Source: Leucocoprinus leucothites
Lineage: Eukaryota; Basidiomycota; Agaricomycetes; Agaricales; Agaricaceae
DNA: 64,000 nucleotides
Assembly: GCA_013368445.1 (NCBI GenBank)
Contig: JAACJO010000006.1
Span: 310,001 to 374,000 of the forward strand
Reading direction: 5' to 3'
The stretch's first letter is position 1, and each line of letters opens with the position of its first letter. A model generated the notes under the pieces. That model saw only the letters and a program-made list of their open reading frames with translations, made no database searches and was not told where the DNA came from. Below are positions 1 through 9,093 of this stretch, one piece after another. The translations under genes were made by a program, and so were the position numbers.

Positions 1-3000
1 CTCACTAAACTTGGACTGGTCCTTGTCTCGCAAGGCTCGGTGGTTTTTCCCTTAGCTTCGACAGAGCTGAGAGCTGATCGGGAATCTTCCTTGACGTGTG
101 AACGACTTTATTAGCATCGTACGTGACTCCTTAAAAGCTGTGAAGATACGCTTAACAGCTCTTTCTTGCGTTCATTCACCACCTCTTACTCTTCGAACAT
201 GTCTATCCTCTCTGGATCCCGAGATTTTGTGATCCAAGAACTTCGTAGTGTCCAGAACAGCATCATCCAATACGGACCATCCGGTGAGCTTATATTGTTG
301 CCGTTGATGAAATCGCAGAGCTGAGTCCTCGTACCAGGCATTGATGTCCTCCTTGAAGCCTCCAGTCCTGAAGCAACAGTGGACTCTAGGGATCACTATG
401 ACCGCCGCTGCTTCCCCGGCACCCGAGATCAATATATTACAGACATCACAGACTGGTCAATTGCACCCGATGATATATCGTCGCTGATCTATTGGATGAA
501 GGCCCTGCTGGGGTTGGCAAGTCAGCCATCGCACAAACATGTGCAGAGAAATTGCGGTGTACTGGGATCCTTGGTGCCACTTTCTTTTTCTCTGTCAAGA
601 AATACGACGATCCCACGCGCCTTTTCACCACGCTTGCATACCAATTATCTACGAAACTTCCTGATTATCGCGCCATCCTTGACGATAAGATTTCCAGGGA
701 CAAGACCCTCGTACAGAAGAAGATACCATCGCAGTTTTACTCCCTAATAGTCGAGCCGTTGCAGGAACTGGAGAAGCAAGGGAAGAAAGTCAACAGGAGA
801 GTAATCTTCATTGACGGCTTGGACGAGTGCGCGGACAAAGACGCACAGATGGAGATCATAAATATCGTTGCTTCTTCCGCTCATTCTCGGTCGACGCCAT
901 TCCGTTGGGCGATTTTCAGCCGAGAGGAGCCGCACATCGTCTCCACATTCGCTTCCCCCAGTGTATCCTCCCACTGCTATTCTGTATTCCTTCCCATATC
1001 TCGCGAAGCTGACGGGGAGATTGAACTCTACCTGCGGGGTGGGTTCAAAAATATCCTTCGTCGTCGCAACTTCGTCCATTTATCATCCTCGTGGCCCACT
1101 GATGGAGATATCAAGAAGCTTGTTCATCATGCTGCGGGTTTATTCGCTCATCCTTCCACTGTCCTTCGCTTTATTGACGGACAATCGTATGTGGGCTTCA
1201 AAGAAACACTGGAGGCCATCCTCACCCCCAAGGCTATGCCCGGTACTCAAACCATTTCTCCGTATGCCGAGTTAGATGGACTGTATACCCTCATTCTGCA
1301 ACGTGTCCCTGAAGACATTCTCTTTGCCACGAAACTTCTTCTATCGCATATTTATATGAATGACTTTGAGTATGGCTTGCACTGGTACGCTGTTCTCATT
1401 TGCAACGAGATTGGCATCTCGGAAACCGTCTTCCAAAGCATTTGTCATCATTTACGGGCTATCATGCTTTTTCATGAACCCCCAAAGGATGCTCTCGATA
1501 AAGCCATTCGCCTTGCACATTGCAGGTACCAGCACTGTGCTACACCAATATCCTGCACATCAAGGGCATGTCGGCAGGTACTCTGTGCCGTACATGGTAG
1601 CTTCCATTTCTATCACAAATCCTTCTACGACTTCCTTTGCGATCCCGCTCGCTCAACCAACTTCTGTGTCACCATCCCGGCCATACGTGAGCAAGTGTTT
1701 GGCTGCTATATTCAACAACAATTACATTATGCGTCAAGCTTCACCCTTCAAGGCAAGTTAAGTGTTATTTATTGCATTCCCTACTCACTGCAGTATTTTA
1801 GAATTGTCACTGGCACCGGGCGAAGCTAGTTCCTCCGACTTGCTCACTTGGTCAGGTGGCTGTGACCTCCTTGGCTCATTTCATCAGTTCTATGTCTTCA
1901 AAAGTATCTCTGCAAGCTTGTGCCATGACACTCCGCAGTTTGCTCGGCTTGTAGAGACCGTTCGTTCCAGCTCGCTGCAGAAGCTGTCACAGATTGATCA
2001 TCGCAAATTTCTATTTGCTGATATAATGAGCTTGAAAGGGAACTTATCAGTCGTGGCTGGCCACCCTGGTTTTTTCAGATTCCTACCGCACACAATGTTC
2101 GAGTGTCTGCACTCTACATATTTCGACCCATCCGAGCCAGTGAAGTTCCTAGCAGTACGTCAGCGACATAATATACATCATGTTACTTATCTGATACTTT
2201 GGCAGACGGTTGACAAACTCGAGAAGGCAGGAGCTATCAAGCCCTATCATCCTCAGCTTGGCTCCGGTTATATTGCAGCTTTCCTTAACACCTTCTCTCG
2301 ACGAAAAGAGGCCGGCAAGAACTGCGGTCATTACGAACTCGGCCGTGGTGATAAGTCGGTGATCTGGTATTGGGAATTCGACACGGAGGAGCGCTACTTT
2401 CATGAATTTCGAACTGTGAACTATGCGGAGGCAATGGCTTTCTACGAGGCAGAAAAGTTCACGATGTGGAAGGACGTTGCAAACGGCAGCAACAGCGATG
2501 AAGAGAGAATGATCAGGGCTCGGAGGAGGATGCATGTGCTGAGATCGTGGAGGATGCTTGTGTTGAGGAAATCGTGGAGGATGCATGTGTTGAGGAAGCC
2601 ATGGATGATGCGCGAGTTGAGGAGGTTGTCGAGAGCGCGGAGTCTACCGCAGTACAAGGATACGGAGCGGTCTGCGTCGCTGCGAGCAGTGGCAAAGTAA
2701 AGGAATAAGGTGACTGTCGGAGAATAACGTTCTCTGAGATTCTTTATTGCTTTGTTTGGCCTATTCTTTTCTATGCGTATATTCCCCTATGTCGCCACAT
2801 TACCTACTAAGGATTTTTAGACTTGTAGCCCGTTGACTCTGATTTCCCTCACCTCTGTAACATGGTCCTGCGTGTGGACTCACAGGATTCAGAAAGGAAG
2901 CCTATAAAAGAGCCGTATTCAAATCACTCTCAGTAATAAATATTTTGTTCATAAGCACAACGGTATATATTGTCCCGACTCAACCAGGCCCGCTCACAAC

Positions 3001-3008
3001 CTCTAAGT
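1..3008 (+). repeat. Segmental duplication, copy 1 (NACHT unit)
   Basis: This stretch aligns along its whole length with 9094-12093. It shares the upstream region, a NACHT gene with the same intron positions, and about 300 bp of 3' flank containing matching stretches such as TTCTTTATTGCTTTG and CTATGCGTATATTCCCC. Homology is already present at the first base, so the unit probably extends left of the window. It fades near 3008, just before the pogo-like element. Confidence 0.9.
199..2700 (+). pseudogene. NACHT-domain NTPase, copy 1, frameshifted
   Basis: The gene has the architecture of the intact copy at 9296: exon 1 199-283, exon 2 338-1752, exon 3 1802-2154, exon 4 from 2206. The ATG at 199 opens MSILSGSRDF. 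Exon 2 then reads GIDVLLEASSPEA, the usual lead-in of fungal NACHT NTPases. After WMK near 497 the frame is lost: one base fewer than copy 2 falls inside the Walker A codons, so the start cannot be joined to PAGVGKSAIAQT. The Walker B-like IFIDGLDEC and the rest of the NTPase remain open. A second break near 2505, best explained by an extra GA, turns an acidic EDACVEE-type tail into a basic one. Proteins of this class are STAND NTPases linked in fungi to non-self recognition; that role is family knowledge. Assembly indels could also explain both breaks. Confidence 0.8.
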
Positions 3009-3038
3009 AAAGTGCAGTACCTGGCGAGGGATGAGCTA

Positions 3039-3075
3039 TGGTGCGGGACACCTAAACACCGCTATTTTGGTGCAA
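3039..3075 (+). repeat. Left terminal inverted repeat of pogo-like element
   Basis: It starts TGGTGCGGGACACCTAAAC and pairs with 8211-8248 on the opposite strand. It is preceded by TA at 3037-3038. Confidence 0.85.
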
Positions 3076-3911
3076 ACAAAATGCCGCCCGCAATTTTTAT
3101 ACATTTTCTTATCCCTCTGTAGAAAACACTCTTCCTTTACATCTGAATGCATTGTACGGACAACTTTTTTTTGGCCCAAAATTGACGGAGATATTTATTC
3201 GACACCGGCAGGAATTGGTACAATGACATCATACAGTCCATATATGGAAGGTACTTCCAAAAGGAGAATATTAGTAATAATCTAATATAATCTAATGGGT
3301 TTGCAATGTTGTCTAGAATTTGACAATAACACTTAAATTGCCCAAATGCTTGGTTTGAGGATGACATTGATTGAAGCAAGAGCAAGAGGCATCATCTCAT
3401 TTAATGACCCGGGACTTCCAACTCATCATTCTCTTCATCAGGTAGTTCCAAACCCGTCCGGGATCCATCAGTCTCAACCCATTCAAGTTATTAGCTCCTT
3501 CCTCAGGCTTCCAGAAGGTTTCTTCACAGTTATTTGGCATGCCAGATACGTTGCCCCAGAGTGAAATCCCAGACTCCGAGGCAAGCGGGGTCACTGACAG
3601 CTTGTGAAAGATCCCGAATGTGTTGAGCATAAGCTCTGGTTTTTGTTCTGATACAGTCATTGAGTACAACTTGAGATGACTTTTCGTGAAGCCGGAATTT
3701 TGAGGGATTAAGTTGACTAAATTCAAAATAAACTAGGGTACCATATGTAAGAATGTCTCCTCTGTATAAAATAAAAAGACTAGGATTATCGGAGTCAATT
3801 CTGAGTAGTAATCGCGTGAAGACTCGAGGGGTATCACTTTGCACAGTTTTGCACAAGTTGAGATGTGCGTGACATTTCCATTTTTGGAAAGCGTCACATC
3901 CAAATCAGGTA

Positions 3912-6900
3912 TCACGCAAGGGCTCCTTCATCTTCATCATCATCCATATTATTGTCTTCATTGCCTCCACCCATGTTAGTGGTCAGGAATTCTGAGAGGG
4001 CCGGTTTTCGAGGCCTCTTGGGCTTGGGAGGCCAGTTTGACTTTGTAACCCCCCTGAGACCAGTCTCTGTGTCTCCACCTCCCAGGTGGTCAAGATAACC
4101 TTGTAATCATCTTGCATGCTCTGCCACTTCTCTGCCTGCTGCATTTGAGCCTCTTTCTTCCTTTCTCTGACATTCTTCCTCTCCTCCTTCTCCTCTGCCT
4201 TTGCTTTCTTTTGTGCCTCTTTCTCCCTGACCTTGGAAATGATTTTCTCATCAGTGAGTATAGCCCCACCTCCATCAACATGAACACCACTATCCTCACT
4301 TCCCTTTGCCTCCTTCTTGAACAGGACTTTGGTTTAAGCGATGTAAATGAAGGTTCTAGATCACCAACTGTGCATTCTGAGACTCTAGGCAGGCTTGATG
4401 AGCTTCAAGGTGGGTTTTTGCAAGGGAGAGCTGATTCTGGAACTCGTACAGTTCAATTTCATAGGCTTCTTGCATTTGCCATCTGGTTCTCTGCTTTTCT
4501 CCTGTGAGAGGCCACACAATTGGTGGTAGAGGGGGTGGGACTCGAGCAAAGGAGGAAGAATTGGTGTATTGGAGGTATGAGCAGAACCTGATATCAAGAA
4601 TGATCCTGACAATGTCTCCTGAAGGTTTCAGCAAAGTGATCCAATTCTTCCTGCTTGACTCCTCAGATCCATCAATAATGGATCAATTGGTATCTCGCCC
4701 ACATTGTTAACCATTGTTGGATAGGCTTGGAATGCATTTAGGACTGCTTTTACAGGACTGGGCTGGGGGAGGAGGAACAAGCCTTTTGAGGATGTTGGAA
4801 GACTTGGTTTCATTTGTTGTTCTGATATCACTGTGGGATCATAGGGATATACACCTGTAGCTTGGAATGCTGCCTGTACTATTTCATGGCTGAATGATTC
4901 ATTGAATGCCTGACTAAATAGTCCAGTGAAGTCTGCTTTTATGACATCACGACCATGATCAGCTTCAAACTTTGCTACAACTTTTTTGAATATGTCCTTC
5001 ATCTTCGTGAAGCACACAACATCTAGGCCTTGAAGGGCATGAGTGCAATGAGGTGGGTATCCCAAGACAGTAATGTTGTTTTCCTGTGCATATTCGAGGA
5101 ATTGTAGTGTGTAATGTGAGTTGTGACTGTCGAGTATTAAAACCTGAGACCCGGATTGAGTTTGTTCTCTTGTCTCCACATCAAATACATCATGTAGCTA
5201 CTTGAGCCCAATACCACCATCAGTCCATCCACAATCAGATACTGTAAAGCTGCCATTCTCATCAGCAAGATGGTAATAACACTTTAAATGATGGCCTCAC
5301 AATGCATTTGCAACATTATTATTAGTCCACTTTGAGCTGATCAATTTTCCTTTGTGAATGATTAGACCCAGTGGAAAGTCAATTGAGCTTGGTAGAGGTT
5401 TATTGATTGATTTGAGAGCTGTTGAGGCGATTGATAAAAGTAGAGATATACTGAGGCTGTTACACATGTTATGGCTGAATTTAAACCCAGCTGGGTTATA
5501 TTATTTGCACCAAAACTTGTAAAGCATCGAAATTCAGGTTAAGTGACCCTGGTAACAAACAGAACCAATCATCCTGTTGCATCATCACTGAACTTGTCCA
5601 TGGCCTGCCATATCCATATAACTCTTTTCCTTTGACCATGCTACATCTGCAGGCTTCCGAGTTTTTGAAACATGAGCCATATGTATTTCATCAGTATTCG
5701 CCCTCATAAACTGTCTTGTTCACCCCAAAATCACAGCCTTATCTCCTTATATGTGCCTCAACTCATGATAATACAATTTGTGGCTTTCATGTTGGTGGCC
5801 TTAGTAGGTTTGTTTCAATGGGCTGCCTCTGGTCATTGAGTGTTTCTTCGGGCTCATATACTCTTTTTCTAGTGTTTATTCAGTCAGGTTACACTGGCAC
5901 TCGGACTTTAGTTCACTTTTCTACTCACATTAATCCCACACTCCTATTCAGCCTCTAGACTTACACTTTCATGAGGTCCTCACTTACTCGTCACTGGCAT
6001 ATAAACATACATCTTCACCTCCCTTCATTGGACTACATTCAGCAAATCATCTCCATGTCCTTCCAGTTCTACTGTTACACGAAGGTGGATGTCCAGTCAA
6101 TATGCTAAAGTCCCTCAATGACTGACTAGCTGGGAATCAGATCGCTGCCTTGCTACTCTACCAAGTATTGTCCCTCCACCATCATCCGATGCTGTGAATG
6201 ATGACACAACTGTTGCCTCAGGGGATTTCCTAACTGACCACATATAGCAGATAATCAGAGTGCCAAGTTTGCTCTTCTGCACTTTCTTGATCATCCCCTT
6301 TGTCCACTTAACTCCCCATGGCTTTCCATCACAGATTTAGTACCATAAGTCCTTGTCCACACTCAAGTTCATGCAATAGGCTTATCCCTCTGCACTAAGG
6401 TTGTTCCTCAGCTTGACTCCACTCTCTCTTGTCCCCACTATCTTCCATATAGTAAGTGTTGACTTAGCATTTTCGGACTTAGTGCTACTGAGGCATTCTA
6501 GATAACCTAATGACATAATGAGGTGAGTACAATGGTCTACACTGAGTTGGGATTTGTAGAGTGTCATCGATATGGCTCAGCATAGATCAATTAGTCTCAA
6601 TTCACATCAATTGTTGTCAGTTACTGTAGATATCTAAATGGTTATTGATTCAAATTGAGTGACATTGAGAAAGGGAAGGTCATTCTACAAGTCAAATAGA
6701 GAAAGATCAATGGAAATCAATTGTCCTCTATTAGGCTCAATTGACTTTCCACTGGGGATTAGAGGTGGTATCGTAGAGCCATCTGCACAGATTGTGACAA
6801 TTGCTGTGATATTTTCGTGGTCACCACCCCCTTGTTTATGTTGGGTTTTGGTCCCTCGAGGCCCATAAACCCTCTCCATGCCTGAATATGCCATAGGAAA

Positions 6901-7464
6901 TCCACTCTCATCCATTCCATAGATATCTGATGGATGTATTCCCATGTCAACTACATGCTCCTTCAATAGAGCAAACCATGATTTGACAGCAGTGGGATTG
7001 AGGCACTGGGCATGCTGTGATGCAAGTGGCTTGCTCCAAAGAGTCTGAATACTCTCATGATGTTGTGTGAGAAACCCGGTGATCCAATGCTTTCCAGTTG
7101 GTTTAAATCAGGTTCCCTGTCGAGCTTCAAGAAGGCTGTTTGCATAGGTCTCAATCTCCTTTGCCGTCAGGGGAAGGCCATGTTCCACTGATTCGGAAAT
7201 AAGGGTGACAATCATGGATTCCTCTCCAGGATGCAATTTTAGTCATGCAGATGAATATTCAAGCATGGTCCTGCTAGACTTGGTAACTGTTCGCTGTAAG
7301 GTACTTCAATCAATGCCATATCATGCTGCAACTTAGGAGTAGCTGGTCTTCTTGCCAAGAGCCTTGGAGTTGGAGTAGTCGGCTGCTGCTGCTCGGAGCT
7401 GATACTCCTGAGATTCAAGCTTCTTCCTTTTCTTGATATGATTTGACTCAGCGTGCTTGACCAT
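3912..7464 (-). pseudogene. DDE transposase of the pogo-like element, degenerate
   Basis: Read on the minus strand it gives, in order: an N-terminal HTH with stops (KKLESQEYQLRAAAADYS then KALGKKTSYS), a CENP-B/Tc5-type DNA-binding stretch (LPLTAKEIETYANSLLEAR), the first DDE segment (SDIYGMDESGFPMA with its catalytic Asp), ADGSTIPPLI, KWTNNNVANAL, the second DDE Asp (VLILDSHNSH) and the TxxLQxLD-like THALQGLDVV, then a charged C-terminus ending GALA before a stop at 3912-3914. It carries several in-frame stops (for example after NANAL-like residues near 5307 and in GIGLK near 5200), at least one frameshift, and the 1,390-bp insertion. Uninterrupted it would be about 720 codons. It cannot make active transposase. 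Confidence 0.82.
5367..6756. mobile_element. Nested 1,390-bp DNA transposon with terminal inverted repeats
   Basis: It begins CCCAGTGGAAAGTCAATTGA and ends with the reverse complement of the same sequence; the inverted repeat continues with mismatches to about 32 bp, followed by subterminal TTGATTGA-like motifs. The 7-bp direct repeat GATTAGA flanks it at 5360-5366 and 6757-6763. Removing the element with one GATTAGA rejoins the transposase frame exactly (STIPPLI to IHKGKLI). No transposase is visible inside, so it looks non-autonomous. The superfamily is uncertain: the end sequence and subterminal repeats recall hAT, but hAT normally makes 8-bp duplications. Confidence 0.85.
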
Positions 7465-8210
7465 TGGTGAGGCAGGTGTATAATTCTAAACCCTACTGAA
7501 TACTGGCATATACTTCCTCTAGCATGATCTTTACTTTCTCTGAAATTCGTCCCTCAATCAACGACGCGTCGTGTACATGACTATCACTAAATTAGATGTG
7601 ACATTACTCCCTTGTCACGTATCATGCTCAGACCTGGCAATGGACAAAAAACATCAGATTCTGTTGGAATCAGAGCCTATTCCACTGGAATTTCTGCAGT
7701 TATTGATAGTTTGTGTCTTTACCAATGCCATAGAGGTATAAATCTACCAGTATGGTGGTGTATTTCCAGATAAATGCGTCCCTACTAACCCAAAAGTGAT
7801 GGACTTACTTAAAATCTTGACTTGATGCTTGCCTTTCTCCACCACCATTGCTCCAAATTGCGTGAAAATTGGGTACGACCTAGGTACAGTGTATTAATAT
7901 TCTACTGATTAATTTCAAATTATTCCGGCCAGTCTCTCGTGAGGGATCACTGTTTGTCTCAAGTTGTACTCATATCTCAAGTTGTACTCAATGACTGTAG
8001 TGGTTCCTTTGGCAGCCTGACATGGGACGAGTGAAAACTTTGGGGTACATAATGACACAGTTTGCTAAGTATCTATGGTCCTTCGTTCTCTCATCGTCAC
8101 CGGCACCCCGAATAGCCCAGATGAATGATATATTCTGTCCTGAGGTACCTAGGTATTTTCATTTTCATTTTATTTATTTATTTTTGGTGCAAGTCTCAGC
8201 CCAATTGGCA

Positions 8211-8248
8211 CTTGCACCAAAGTAGCGGCGTCTAGGTGTCCCGTACCA
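8211..8248 (-). repeat. Right terminal inverted repeat of pogo-like element
   Basis: On the minus strand it reads TGGTACGGGACACCTAGAC and matches the left end at 3039. TA follows at 8249-8250. Confidence 0.85.
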
Positions 8249-8250
8249 TA

Positions 8251-9093
8251 GGTGCAATTTCCTGCGCCTCGATGTGATGGTCACACACACAGTGCCCACC
8301 AGGCCATAGTCCTACTTACATACTTTCCCTCTTCTCTATGTCGAGCTTGAGTAATCGTATTTCCCACTGATTTTCATTTTCCCCACCCACCACTCTCCAA
8401 AGACAAGAATAGAGCTGTAACCGCTTAGCGTACCAAAGGCGGAACGCTAGGGCGACCCGTCCGCGTTCCCCTTTCGGATTCACACCCCTAGTGGTTGGAG
8501 ACCAATGGCAGAATACCGTTTGGGTTTGTCGGTGTACTCATCGTAGTGGCAATCGAGAACTCGGCTGGTACACCGGGCCAGAAACGAAACTCAAAGTCAC
8601 GTGTAGACCATTTCTTGAAGACATGATAATGAACGAATTCTCAACTGTAACAACCAAACTCGTGCTAAGCCACAGTACGATCTAAGACTCCGTAGCTACA
8701 GGAATTGACCAGGTCATAGGCTTGCGGAGTACATGTGACTGTTCACAGTGGGCGCCATAACAGCATAACTGAATTCCCTTTCTCTCGGCCGGCGGGTTTG
8801 CACCGAGTTGCGGCGGCGGTCTGCACCGACTCGAGAGATGATGCCCTCACTCGAGTGTCCAACTCTCAACCTCACCAGGCAGAAAACACAAGGCGAAACC
8901 ATCGTGGCTGAGGATTGCTACTGTACCAGATCCTTAATAATAAGAACGTGTTTGACCTAGTCTCTGGATAGCACCTTTACCGCTCCTCTCGAATCACTGT
9001 GCTTACCGGCCGCGACGCTCGAACTTGAGGTCCACTCTGGCCTACTTGATTCTGTTATTCCACCCTATGCCCGATGTCAAGGCCTGGGAAGTT
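8251..9093. other. Intergenic, no gene recognised
   Basis: About 840 bp between the right end of the pogo-like element and the second NACHT duplication unit. Reading frames are short and have no recognisable motif. It may still belong to the duplicated unit, whose left part in copy 1 lies outside the window. Confidence 0.5.

Larger units (their letters stand above)
3039..8248 (-). mobile_element. Pogo-like (Tc1/mariner superfamily) DNA transposon
   Basis: The ends carry a 37-bp terminal inverted repeat with about 4 mismatches, beginning TGGTGCGGGACACCT on the left and TGGTACGGGACACCT on the reverse of the right. TA flanks both sides (3037-3038 and 8249-8250), as expected for Tc1/mariner target duplication. 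The interior encodes a decayed DDE transposase on the minus strand. The element is 5,210 bp with its nested insertion and 3,820 bp without it. A perfect 12-bp hairpin (TTTGGTGCAAGT, 8183-8194 with 8210-8221) lies just inside the right end. It sits between the two NACHT copies. Confidence 0.88.

Noticed and set aside
5716..6567. Frames within the nested 1,390-bp element as a possible transposase
   Set aside because: All are under 85 codons, on mixed strands, with no DDE, BED or hAT dimerisation text.
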